Shown here in pieces: positions 17,916 to 26,592 of a stretch of 64,000 nt of DNA. The notes beneath the pieces are model-generated. The model worked only from the letters and a program-made list of their open reading frames with translations. It was not told where the DNA came from and made no database searches. The stretch is from positions 34,802 to 98,801 of the forward strand of contig CAYXLI010000023.1 in NCBI GenBank assembly GCA_964464925.1, written 5' to 3'. Both the position numbers and the translations under genes were made by a program. This stretch comes from CAYXLI01 sp964464925. GTDB taxonomy: Bacteria; Acidobacteriota; Terriglobia; Bryobacterales; Bryobacteraceae. Position 1 is the stretch's first letter. Every line of letters starts with the position of its first letter.

Positions 17916-18275
17916 ATGAAGCTGAGATTGAATGATCATTCCGTTCGATTGCGAGTAGGGAAGTCGGAAGTGAAGGCGCTAGCCGAGCGCGGGACGGTTT
18001 CTACCACGCTGGCATTTCCGGGAGGCACGGCGCTCACGTTCCGGGCGTCCGCAGGGGCGGTAGAACGCGTCTGCGTTTCCTATCAACCGGCACTGGTCGA
18101 GGTGCTGCTGCCGGCGGCTGCGGCTGCGCGCTGGGCTTCGTCGGACGAAGTGGGTATCTACGGGCAGCAGGACGGAATCGACATTCTGCTGGAAAAGGAT
18201 TTTAGGCGCACGTCGCTGCCGTCGCCGGACGATGAGGACCGGTATCCGAACCCGCGCAGCGCATCCCGGGTATGA
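17916..18275 (+). CDS. DUF7009-like small protein
   Basis: 119 residues. It starts MKLRLNDHSVRLRVGKSEV and carries a strand-rich middle, then WASSDEVGIYG, then LLEKDFRRTSLPSPDDEDRYPNP. As far as I recall, this is the pattern of the short DUF7009 proteins often found beside molybdenum-enzyme or respiratory genes. GAGGAAA precedes the ATG, and the gene follows arsR by 12 nt, so it is the last gene of the operon. There is no signal peptide and no metal motif. Function is unknown; a chaperone or maturation role for the molybdoenzyme is inferred only from position. Confidence 0.65.
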   Translation: MKLRLNDHSVRLRVGKSEVKALAERGTVSTTLAFPGGTALTFRASAGAVERVCVSYQPALVEVLLPAAAAARWASSDEVGIYGQQDGIDILLEKDFRRTSLPSPDDEDRYPNPRSASRV

Positions 18276-18296
18276 GAGCGAATCTTGAGCGGAACG

Positions 18297-19760
18297 CTAG
18301 TCCGCGGGAATGGCGAACTGATCGCCCGTGTCGGTAACCCATTGTTTGAGGCGGGCGATGAGCTTTTTCCGCTCCGGCCGGAACCGATTATTTTGAGCCA
18401 GGTTCGCTTCTTCGAAGGGATCTTCGTTCAGATTGAACATCACAAATGAGCGGTTCTCGAAGCAGGCATACTTCCACCCGTCGCGCGTGACCAGGCCACG
18501 ATAGACAGTGTTGATACTGTCGGCATGTCCGGTAGGGACGACGTTCTGCAAGTAAACCGAATCCGCGTCCTTGCCGGTTGCGGGCTTCTGAATCCGATAG
18601 TGCGACAGGTCTGTCCCGGTCATCCAGTCTGGCTGTTTGATGTTGCACAGCCCAAGCGTGGTCGGCGCGATATCGACGTGGTTTGACATCACGGGAAGTC
18701 GCCCGACGCGCCAAGGAGGATATCGGGCCTGCCCTCCGGAGATCACGAAGGGCGTGCGGATGGCTTCCTCAAATGGATTGACTTTGCGAAACATGCCGTG
18801 GGATCCATGCATATCCCCGTGATCGGCGAAAAACAGGATGTGCGTGTTCTCAAGCTCGCCGTGGTCCTTGAGTACCTGGATAACCCTGCCGTAGTTCCAG
18901 TCGAGATTCTCGATCATTGCGTAGTATCCGGCGAGATCGCGGCGGGCTTCCTTCTCGATGCGGTCCACGTGGGCGGTGTTGGACCGGAGTTCGAGCTTGG
19001 CGGGATTGTAATTGGCCATCCAGCGCTCGGGAGCAATATAGGGATCGTGCGGCGGCTGTACGCTGAGCACGCCAAAGAAGGGCTGGCCAGATTGTTTGCG
19101 CGCCTGACTACGCTCCTTTATATAGGCCGTGAACAAATCCGTGAGCGCATCGGTCTCATACCCTGGCAGGCGATAGTGGAACGCGTCCTTGCCGGTACCA
19201 CCGTGCACCCAGCAGTCCCACTGGCTGTTATTGTTCTCATAGCCGGTCCACTGTTGGAATCCGCCGCGCCGGGACGGGTCGGTGATGAAAAAGGCCGCGC
19301 GGCCGTCGCGTTCGTGCCAGCCGCCGAGGTGCCATTTGCCGAAGTAACCTGTGTGATATCCGTTTTCATTAAACACGTCGGCAATGGTTTTTTGATTGGC
19401 GGGAAGAGGATACTCGTGACCCGGGACGCAGTTGTGCGGATACTTGCTGGTCAGCATGGAGCCGCGGAAGGGACAGCACAGGGGGAATCCGGACACGTGT
19501 CCGCCGAAGGTCACACCATTCACAGCAGCGCGGTCGAGGTTCGGCGTACGGGCATTCGGATCGCCTTCCGAAGCCAACGCCTGCCTGCGGAACTGATCCC
19601 CAAGAATCCACAGGACGTTCGGTTTGGGATCGGGACGGGGAGATGGAGCCTCATGGCCTGCCGGGGGCGGCACAGGAAACTGCTGTTGAGCGCTCAAGGC
19701 TCCCGCGGACGCGATTCCCGCCTGAATGAAGGATCGCCGATTTATGGTGTTGGTGGACAT
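18297..19760 (-). CDS. Tat-exported sulfatase (type I, formylglycine-dependent)
   Basis: 487 residues. A Tat signal (NRRSFIQAGIASAGA) is followed by the sulfatase fold: the metal-site strand PNVLWILGDQ, then the maturation motif C95-C-P-F-R99, which fits CxPxR with C95 as the formylglycine precursor. FFADHGDMHGSHGMF and other metal-site elements follow. The family hydrolyses sulfate esters of carbohydrates or small molecules in the periplasm, and the C-terminus resembles choline-sulfatase or arylsulfatase relatives. No sulfatase-maturing enzyme gene is in the window. The gene is convergent with the DUF7009-like gene and lies 48 nt upstream of the stop of the DksA-like gene on the same strand. 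Confidence 0.92.
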   Translation of the reverse strand: MSTNTINRRSFIQAGIASAGALSAQQQFPVPPPAGHEAPSPRPDPKPNVLWILGDQFRRQALASEGDPNARTPNLDRAAVNGVTFGGHVSGFPLCCPFRGSMLTSKYPHNCVPGHEYPLPANQKTIADVFNENGYHTGYFGKWHLGGWHERDGRAAFFITDPSRRGGFQQWTGYENNNSQWDCWVHGGTGKDAFHYRLPGYETDALTDLFTAYIKERSQARKQSGQPFFGVLSVQPPHDPYIAPERWMANYNPAKLELRSNTAHVDRIEKEARRDLAGYYAMIENLDWNYGRVIQVLKDHGELENTHILFFADHGDMHGSHGMFRKVNPFEEAIRTPFVISGGQARYPPWRVGRLPVMSNHVDIAPTTLGLCNIKQPDWMTGTDLSHYRIQKPATGKDADSVYLQNVVPTGHADSINTVYRGLVTRDGWKYACFENRSFVMFNLNEDPFEEANLAQNNRFRPERKKLIARLKQWVTDTGDQFAIPAD

Positions 19761-19808
19761 AGTGAGGGCTTGAGTTGGAATCGAAGAGCCCGCAGGTGAC
19801 TGGGTTCC

Positions 19809-20186
19809 TTAGAGTGTGGGCCCGGGCGGCAGTTCGCCGTTGGGAAGCCGATCGTGCCGCCTCTGATCCTCGGCGCAATAACGTGTCCACGGAATAGCCT
19901 CCAAGCGCTCGGGTTCGATCTGCCGTCCACAATCAACGCATAGGCCGTATGTGCCTTTGTTGATGCGGTCCAGCGCTTCGCGGACCTGCTCGATTACCTC
20001 CCAATCTGAGGTGGCCCGTTGCAACTGCTCCTCCCGGCCTTCTGAAGAAACCGCCTGGTCCACGCGATCGCCGACGCTCAACCCGGTTGTATCACGAGCG
20101 GCCTTTTCGCGCTCAGCCATGTCGGCCAGCAGTTCCCGCTCTTTTTCCTGCAACCGCTTTTGAAAGTACGAGACATTGACGCTCAC
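19809..20186 (-). CDS. DksA/TraR-like zinc-finger protein
   Basis: 125 residues from a GTG at 20186, which has a perfect AAGGAGG 4 nt upstream; the upstream in-frame codon gives an implausible basic extension. A long helical N-terminus (YFQKRLQEKERELLADMAERE) leads to the DksA-like C-terminal segment KGTYGLCVDCGRQIEPERL...RYCAEDQ. The usual C-x2-C...C-x2-C finger has lost its fourth cysteine (EDQ instead of ECQ). DksA relatives bind RNA polymerase's secondary channel and tune transcription with ppGpp. The coiled-coil tip residues cannot be judged firmly. It is probably a stress-related transcription modulator. Confidence 0.85.
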   Translation of the reverse strand: MSVNVSYFQKRLQEKERELLADMAEREKAARDTTGLSVGDRVDQAVSSEGREEQLQRATSDWEVIEQVREALDRINKGTYGLCVDCGRQIEPERLEAIPWTRYCAEDQRRHDRLPNGELPPGPTL

Positions 20187-20277
20187 GCTACCTCCTTGTT
20201 CTGTCCATTCATAATGTACTGCATGGATGCGAGAGATATGCCGAGAGGCGTCGCGTTTTGGGAGCAAGGCAAGTTAT

Positions 20278-20304
20278 AAAAAAAGGCAGGCCTTTCGGCC
20301 TGCC
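20278..20304 (-). terminator. Rho-independent terminator of receptor C
   Basis: On the minus strand, a perfect 8-bp stem GGCAGGCC / GGCCTGCC with a 4-nt loop is followed directly by seven T residues. It lies 28 nt beyond the stop of the receptor gene ending at 20333. The position, stem and T-run are all canonical. Confidence 0.9.
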
Positions 20305-20332
20305 CGTCCATCAGTGTTCGAACCAGATCTTT

Positions 20333-23300
20333 CTACCAGAAGATCTTGAAGCCTAATTGGATCTGCCGCGGGAATCCGGTATCACCGGTCCACATCGATC
20401 CAGGGTAGATCGACCCGAAGTTGGAGCTGTTCGGGTCCGTATTGTACCGGCCCCTAAGCGTCACGTAGTGATTCAGAAGATTGAATGCTTCCGCGCGGAA
20501 CTGAACGCGCAAGCGCTCCGTAATCTGGAAGTTCTTATTCAAGGACGCGTCCATGGTCAACGCGCTCGGCATACGAACTGAGCCTGAGCGGTACGGCGTC
20601 TCACGCGGAGCGTAAGAAGGCAGCACCAACCAAGCGTAATTGCTCGTATCCGTGCCGCAGCCGGCGTCCAGGCTATACTGCTGTGGCTTGACGTTTCCGT
20701 TGTTGTCCATGCGCAGAACGCAAGGAGACCAACCCTGGGCGCGATAGCCGCCCAGCTGATCGGTGATCTGATAGCCGGGGTTGAGTCCCGCCGGAGCCTT
20801 CTGCGGATCTCGGAGGACGCGGACGTTACCAGGCAGATCGGCAGGTTCGCCGGACTGCCAAGTCATGAATGTGGTCCATTCCCAACCGCCGAAGGCGAGA
20901 TCCGCCGCCTTGTTCCAATTTGCTCCGAAGTGCCGGCCCTTGCCGAAGGGCAGTTCCCAGACGGCCGTGCTCTTAAACGAGTGCGGCCGGTCGAGGTAAT
21001 AGGGACCTCGCTGCAGCACTCCAGCGTACGGATCATTATAGCCGTACTGCTCAATGAACTTCGACCAGGTGTAGTTCGAGAGCAGATTCAGGCCACCCCG
21101 GAAACGGATATTGTAGTTGATCTGGAGCGAGTTGTACCAGGTCTTTGCATCGTTGATGCCCTGCTCGTTGAGGCCGCCGGTGAACTGCGGGTACGGCCGG
21201 TTGGCCTGGAATCGCGAGATGGTATCCGCCGTGTACATCGTCGTTCCCTGAAACGCGAGGATCCCCTTGTATGGATTTGGAACCTGCTCGTCGCAGTAGT
21301 TCGGGCTTCCGCCCTCGAGAATGTTGCACTGCTTCCGGAACGCAAGGCTCGGCAGATTGATATCGCGGTTCATCTCGTAGTTGTACCCGCGGCCGCCTAC
21401 GTAGGAGATATCGAGCATGGAACTGGCGGGCAGTTGATATTGGAAGCCGAGGGAGAACTGGTGCTGCCGCGGAACCACGAAGTTCGGATTGAACCAATTG
21501 AAGTTCCGGCCGACAAAGGTCAGGGCTCCCTGTGACGATCCGGGAGGCGTTTGAATGCCGCCCGGGAACGGATTGCTCAACAGATCGTTCCGCGCAGGCA
21601 AACGGCCTTCGGTGAGACTCGTGACGAATGGTGTGCTGGTGCTGAATCCATTCCTGTTGCCGAGCCAGTCATTGTTCGGGTTCAGGAAGTAAACGCCGAA
21701 GCCGGCGCGCATCACCAACCGGTCACTGATTTGATAGGCCATACCAACGCGGGGCTGGAAATTGTTCCAGTCTGTGTGCGCCGTACCAGCCGGATTTCCA
21801 TTTACGCCGGCAAACGTCATGCCACCACGAAGCTGAACGTTGCCGTTCGGCCCCTGAACGCTAGTGGTCACGTTCGGATCGAACGCATAGTTCAGGCGGT
21901 TGTACTTCTCAGTCGGCGCCATGTTGATATCCCAGCGAAGGCCCAGGTTCAAGGTCAGGCGGCGTGAGACCTTCCAGTCATCCTGGTAGAAGGGCGCGAA
22001 ATACCACTGCTGTAAGAACGGGAACAAAGGGTAGTTCGAATCACAGCAGCTGGGCAGACCCAGAAGAGCGCTCGCGATTGCATTGCCGCTGAGCGAATCG
22101 CCCTGGTTGTACGTTTGTTGTGTCCAGCCGCGGTCAAAGTTGAACCGCAGAATGTTGCCTGTGCTCTGCAGGATGTAGTGGATACGGCGCATGTCAACGC
22201 CAAAGTGCATGCTGTGGCTGCGCCATATTTTGGTCGCGTTCGTGTTCAGGGCGTAGTTGTTGGTGATGTTGACGTCACGGTAGCGGCCCAAATAGCTATA
22301 GCCGGAGAACTCATACCGTCCGAAGAAGGCTCCGCCCGGCAGTGAATTCGCAAGCGACGAGGGGAACCCGAGTTTCGTAATGTCAAACCCGAGGTCACCG
22401 GCTCCGAATCCTTTCTCGATGAAGCGGTTATAAGACCCGCGCACGTTCAACACAAGACTCGGGGTGGCCGTCCAGACCCAATCGAGAACGTAAGCGTCAT
22501 TGATGCGCTGAAAGGGCTGTTGACCGCCTTGACCGGGCCCGCTGAAGATACCGTTGTCATTGCGGTCCTCAGTACGATCGTTCGATGCATGACGGAAAAA
22601 CGTGCGGTGCTTATCGCCGATGTTGAAGTCGAACTTCAGGATGAGGTTATAGAACTTATCTTGAGCGAAGTAGCTCGGGAAGATCAGGTTGTTTTCCGAA
22701 TAGGCACGACCTGCAGCCACATTGTTGGGCTTCGGAAAGTAACCGAGCATCTTCTGCGCAACCGGATTCATCAGGTTGGCGGGGATCTGGTTATTCGGGA
22801 ACGGATCGCGGGCCCAGCCAGATGGAGCGTTCGGATCCGCGTGGCCGCTGAACGGGTTGTAGATCGTGATTTTCTTCCCGTTGGCGTCTACGAGTTTGCT
22901 GAAATCACCTTGCAGAAATTCCGGCTGAGGCACGGATAGGGTCAGCGGAGTTGGCGTACCTTCGCGATAGTTTTCGAAGCTTCCGAGGAAGAACGCCTTG
23001 TTCCGGCCATTGAACAACTTCGGAACTACGATCGGACCGTCCAACTGGAAACCATACTGATCGAGGTAGTGCTCGGATTTCGGCGCACCGATCGAATTGT
23101 TCTGAAACGTGTTTGCGTCGAGCGGCGTGCGGCGTAAGAACTCCCAGCCAACCGCATGGAAGGAATTGGTGCCGCTCTTTAGAATGACGTTCATGACGCC
23201 GCCGGAGGAGTGGCCGTATTGCGCGTCATAGGAGTTGGACTGGACCCGGAACTCCTGCACGGCATCCACGATTGGCACGTAGGCGACGTTATTACCGCCG

Positions 23301-23911
23301 GCCTGCGCATTGTTCGGCGCTCCGTCCAGCAAAAACTCGTTGTTGCTGTTCCATCCGCCGTTGATAGACCACTCAGCGATGGCACCGTTATCGAAAGGCC
23401 GCTGCCAGATAGAAGCGCCTCGAAAGTTTACGCCCGACATCATCGAGCCAAGCAGGTAGGGATTGCGCGCGTTGAGCGGCAACTCTGCCACCTGCTGTGT
23501 ATTCACCACGCCGCCTCTATCGGACTTCTCCGTTTCGAGCAGTGGCGTCTCAGCGGTAACATTCACGGTTTCGGAAACGGCGCCGACTTCCAACGTGATG
23601 TTGATACCGGCCGTCTGGCCAACCTGAACGGTCACGCCCTGGCGAACATATTTTTTAAAGCCCTTGCCCTCGGCCGTGAGCTCATAACTTCCGGGCCGAA
23701 GGAATGGGAGATTGTAGACTCCGGTCGAATCCGTGGTCGCCGAAGTCGTTTCGTTAGTTTCGATGTTTTTCGCTTGGACGGCGACGTTCGGTACTACCGC
23801 TCCCGATGAATCGGCCACCCGTCCGGTGATCGTAGCCCGGAACTCCTGCCCAAACAGGGCGCCACAGAGCCCGAGCAGCACGAAAACATAGTGCAGCTTG
23901 TTTCTTGTCAA
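20333..23911 (-). CDS. Oar-type TonB-dependent receptor, copy C
   Basis: 1192 residues if translation starts at the TTG at 23911. This start has AAAGGGGAAG just upstream and leads into a good signal peptide (LHYVFVLLGLCGALFGQ); the open frame extends about 137 codons further but without signal or family character. The domains are a carboxypeptidase-regulatory fold (about 20-110, GRVADSSGAVVPNVAVQ), a plug (SGTNSFHAVGWEFLRRTPLDA, DQYGFQLDGP) and a barrel. It differs from the other copies in ending in tryptophan (LGFKIFW) and in the LDGP version of the plug motif. A strong terminator follows. Confidence 0.92.
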   Translation of the reverse strand: MTRNKLHYVFVLLGLCGALFGQEFRATITGRVADSSGAVVPNVAVQAKNIETNETTSATTDSTGVYNLPFLRPGSYELTAEGKGFKKYVRQGVTVQVGQTAGINITLEVGAVSETVNVTAETPLLETEKSDRGGVVNTQQVAELPLNARNPYLLGSMMSGVNFRGASIWQRPFDNGAIAEWSINGGWNSNNEFLLDGAPNNAQAGGNNVAYVPIVDAVQEFRVQSNSYDAQYGHSSGGVMNVILKSGTNSFHAVGWEFLRRTPLDANTFQNNSIGAPKSEHYLDQYGFQLDGPIVVPKLFNGRNKAFFLGSFENYREGTPTPLTLSVPQPEFLQGDFSKLVDANGKKITIYNPFSGHADPNAPSGWARDPFPNNQIPANLMNPVAQKMLGYFPKPNNVAAGRAYSENNLIFPSYFAQDKFYNLILKFDFNIGDKHRTFFRHASNDRTEDRNDNGIFSGPGQGGQQPFQRINDAYVLDWVWTATPSLVLNVRGSYNRFIEKGFGAGDLGFDITKLGFPSSLANSLPGGAFFGRYEFSGYSYLGRYRDVNITNNYALNTNATKIWRSHSMHFGVDMRRIHYILQSTGNILRFNFDRGWTQQTYNQGDSLSGNAIASALLGLPSCCDSNYPLFPFLQQWYFAPFYQDDWKVSRRLTLNLGLRWDINMAPTEKYNRLNYAFDPNVTTSVQGPNGNVQLRGGMTFAGVNGNPAGTAHTDWNNFQPRVGMAYQISDRLVMRAGFGVYFLNPNNDWLGNRNGFSTSTPFVTSLTEGRLPARNDLLSNPFPGGIQTPPGSSQGALTFVGRNFNWFNPNFVVPRQHQFSLGFQYQLPASSMLDISYVGGRGYNYEMNRDINLPSLAFRKQCNILEGGSPNYCDEQVPNPYKGILAFQGTTMYTADTISRFQANRPYPQFTGGLNEQGINDAKTWYNSLQINYNIRFRGGLNLLSNYTWSKFIEQYGYNDPYAGVLQRGPYYLDRPHSFKSTAVWELPFGKGRHFGANWNKAADLAFGGWEWTTFMTWQSGEPADLPGNVRVLRDPQKAPAGLNPGYQITDQLGGYRAQGWSPCVLRMDNNGNVKPQQYSLDAGCGTDTSNYAWLVLPSYAPRETPYRSGSVRMPSALTMDASLNKNFQITERLRVQFRAEAFNLLNHYVTLRGRYNTDPNSSNFGSIYPGSMWTGDTGFPRQIQLGFKIFW

Positions 23912-24137
23912 AATACTTCCCCTTTCCCCGAGAACCAGAGGGATCTGGCTTGAACGGGATAATATCACAAGAGTGTTGGCGCATTTGATTGAGTCTTGCC
24001 AGACGAATGCGGCCGGTACAGGCGGGCATAATCCGAGCTCACGCGAACCGCATAAACAGGGGATAATTGCAATTAAAAGTACTAGTCCTCCAGGTAAGAT
24101 TGGCCGTTTTCGCTGCGCTCGTGTAAGCATAGTCACG

Positions 24138-25796
24138 ATGGCCCGTGTGCAATTGGCGGCATCCCTCTTTCGTCGAAATGCCGCGATCCTACTCCTCTTG
24201 ACGGCAGCACTGGCTGCACTCCTCGCCAGTCCCGCTTCTTTCGAGGATGTGAGCACAGGATCGGGCATCCAGTTCGTGCCCGGAAACTCGGCAACACCGG
24301 AAAAGCACCAGATTGAAACCATGGTGGGCGGCGTAGCTGCGTTCGATTACGATAACGACGGCTACCCCGACATCTACTTCACCAACGGGGCACTTCAGCC
24401 GAAACTCGACAAGCCGGACCCGTCGTATTGGAACCGGCTCTACCGCAACCGGCGCGACGGTACTTTCGAGGATGTGACGGAAAAAGCCGGCGTGAAGGCG
24501 GAGGGATTCACTACGGGTGTCGCGGTGGCCGATTTCGACAACGACGGTAATGCCGATATGTTCGTAGCGGGCGTCCGCCGGAGCTTCCTTTTCCGGAACC
24601 GCGGCGATGGAACGTTTGAGGATGTAACCGAAAAGGCCGGCATCCGCAATAAGAGTTGGGCTATCGGCGGGGGATGGTTTGACTTTGACAATGACGGCCG
24701 GCTAGACCTGTTCATTGTCAACTACGTGGAATGGAATCCGGCCGACGAGCCTTTCTGCGGGGATGTGCAAAAGGGATACCGAACCTACTGCCACCCGAAG
24801 TACTATAAGCCGGTAGCCAGCGCGCTGTACCGCAACAACGGCGATGGAACGTTCACGGATGTGTCAGCGGAGGCCGGAATCAGTCAGTTCCGCGGCAAAG
24901 GTATGGCCGTCACTTTCGCCGACTACGACCATGATGGCCGCATGGACATATTTGTAACGAATGACACCACGCCCAATTTCCTGTTTCATAACGAGGGCGG
25001 CGGAAAATTCCGCGAGGTTGGGATGTCAGCCGGAGTGGCGATGAATGACGACGGCCGCGCATTATCGTCGATGGGTGCCGACTTTCGCGACATCAACAAT
25101 GACGGGCGGGAGGACGTATTTGTGACGGCGCTGGCCAACGAGACTTTTCCTCTCTTCAGAAATGAAGGGAAGGGTCTGTTTACTGATGTTACGTACCGCA
25201 GCCGAATCGGAGCGTCCAGCCTGGCGCAAAGCGGCTGGAGCGCAGGGGTGTTCGACTTCGATAATGACGGATGGAAGGACATCCTGGTTGCGTCCGGAGA
25301 TGTTCAGGACAACACGGAGTTGTATTCGAGCCGAAAATCGCGAGAGCCCAACCTGCTTCTTTGGAACCAGCGGGATGGCACTTTTCGTGCGGAGAGAATC
25401 GGATTTCCGGCACTTCACCGCGGTGTTGCGTTCGCAGATTTCGATCTGGACGGGCGAGTGGATGCGGTGGTGACGCGAATCGGCGAGAGGCCGGAGTTGC
25501 TGCGGAACACGGCCGGCGGTACGAATCATTGGCTCGGCTTCAGACTGGCCGGGACTAAGTCAAACCGCGATGGGCTCGGAGCACGCGTACACCTGATAAC
25601 GGCTGCGGGTGAGCAGTGGAACCATGCTACGACGGCGGTGGGATACGCGTGCTCCAGCGAGAAGGTAATACACTTTGGGCTGGGCGGCGCGACTGCGGCA
25701 CTCAAAGTGGAAGTGGAATGGCCGTCCGGAGTGAAACAGAGCCTCAAGAACGTCGTCGCAGACCAGTATCTGACTGTCCGGGAGCCTGGGCCGTAG
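24138..25796 (+). CDS. Secreted FG-GAP/VCBS repeat protein with ASPIC/UnbV domain (CRTAC1-like)
   Basis: 552 residues from the ATG at 24138, which begins a hydrophobic signal (ILLLLTAALAALLASPASF). At least six FG-GAP/VCBS repeats follow, each with a calcium-loop DxDxDG-like core (AAFDYDNDGYPDIYF, AVADFDNDGNADMF, WFDFDNDGRLDLF, TFADYDHDGRMDIF, DFRDINNDGREDVF, VFDFDNDGWKDIL). The C-terminal 120 residues form an ASPIC/UnbV domain (GLGARVHLITAAGEQW, EVEWPSGVKQSL). This combination is found in secreted proteins of Acidobacteriota and Planctomycetes. The role is probably in extracellular binding or adhesion, with no enzyme activity known. It converges with the TPR gene with 9 nt between stops. Confidence 0.92.
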   Translation: MARVQLAASLFRRNAAILLLLTAALAALLASPASFEDVSTGSGIQFVPGNSATPEKHQIETMVGGVAAFDYDNDGYPDIYFTNGALQPKLDKPDPSYWNRLYRNRRDGTFEDVTEKAGVKAEGFTTGVAVADFDNDGNADMFVAGVRRSFLFRNRGDGTFEDVTEKAGIRNKSWAIGGGWFDFDNDGRLDLFIVNYVEWNPADEPFCGDVQKGYRTYCHPKYYKPVASALYRNNGDGTFTDVSAEAGISQFRGKGMAVTFADYDHDGRMDIFVTNDTTPNFLFHNEGGGKFREVGMSAGVAMNDDGRALSSMGADFRDINNDGREDVFVTALANETFPLFRNEGKGLFTDVTYRSRIGASSLAQSGWSAGVFDFDNDGWKDILVASGDVQDNTELYSSRKSREPNLLLWNQRDGTFRAERIGFPALHRGVAFADFDLDGRVDAVVTRIGERPELLRNTAGGTNHWLGFRLAGTKSNRDGLGARVHLITAAGEQWNHATTAVGYACSSEKVIHFGLGGATAALKVEVEWPSGVKQSLKNVVADQYLTVREPGP

Positions 25797-25805
25797 GAAG
25801 TTTCG

Positions 25806-26588
25806 CTATCGCTCGGCGCGGCCGCCTTCTCCGTATTTCGCCGCGGCATCGAAGTGGGGCTGCGCTTCGGCTGTCCTTCCGAGCCGGACGTAGCACTTGG
25901 CAAGTAGCAAATGCGCCTGCGCCATTTTCGGGTCGATGGCGAGCGCCTTCTCCAGATACGGAACTGCTCCGGCGAAGTCGCCCCGCTCGAGGAGTGCCCG
26001 GCCGAGGTGGACGTGTGTTTCAAGTGACTGCGGAAATTTCTTCGAAACCTCAGACAACACGTGAGTAGCCTCACCTGCCCTGCCTTGGCGGATGAGGAAG
26101 AGTCCATATCCGTTACCCGGCTTCGGATCGCAGTGCCGGCACAGTGCGAGAGCGGCCCGGAACTCCTTTTCGGCGTCTGCGGCACGTTCGAGCGCCTCCG
26201 ACGCCTGAGCCAGACCGAGGTGAATCTTCCATGCGTCCGGCTCGAACTTCAGCGCGCGCTGCAGGATTTCGATGGAGGGCTCAAAGCGATCCAGCGCGTA
26301 TAGTGCACGACCGTAGTAGTAGCAGGCTTCTGACAGACGCGGATCGAGTTCGCACGCTTTACCGAAGGGCTCTTCCGAACTTGCGTAATCTCCCATGGCG
26401 GCGTAGGCGACCCCGAGCGCCTTCCAGCCACGCGGGTCGGCCGGGTTCGATTTCACAGCCTTTCGCAAGTACGGAATAGCGGACTCATATTGTGCCTTTT
26501 GAAACAGCGCCACCCCGATGTCGTAGTCGGTGCTTTGGGCGAGCGCCGCAGATGGAAGCAGCAGCGCGGCTATGTGAAGGAAGCACAC
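25806..26588 (-). CDS. Exported TPR-repeat protein
   Basis: 260 residues from a GTG start. A signal peptide (FLHIAALLLPSAALAQ) is followed by about six tetratricopeptide repeats: DIGVALFQKAQYESAIPYLRKA, then GVAYAAMGDYASSEEPFGKA, and later GRALLERGDFAGAVPYLEKAL with further copies. TPR proteins act as protein-protein scaffolds. It starts 4 nt after the NnrS-like gene stop and is the last gene of the minus-strand operon that begins with the DUF1592 cytochrome. It converges with the ASPIC/UnbV gene, whose family often neighbours TPR genes. Confidence 0.88.
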   Translation of the reverse strand: MCFLHIAALLLPSAALAQSTDYDIGVALFQKAQYESAIPYLRKAVKSNPADPRGWKALGVAYAAMGDYASSEEPFGKACELDPRLSEACYYYGRALYALDRFEPSIEILQRALKFEPDAWKIHLGLAQASEALERAADAEKEFRAALALCRHCDPKPGNGYGLFLIRQGRAGEATHVLSEVSKKFPQSLETHVHLGRALLERGDFAGAVPYLEKALAIDPKMAQAHLLLAKCYVRLGRTAEAQPHFDAAAKYGEGGRAER

Positions 26589-26592
26589 ACAG

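Noticed and set aside
11609..18275. Reading the ArsR gene as proof of an arsenic-resistance or arsenate-respiration operon
   Set aside because: The ArsR protein lacks the ELCVCDL metal site, and no arsC, arsB or acr3 gene is present. The catalytic subunit fits the PsrA/PhsA group at least as well as ArrA.
18798..19799. A 333-codon plus-strand open frame opposite the sulfatase
   Set aside because: The sulfatase on the other strand carries the CxPxR and metal motifs. This frame carries none.
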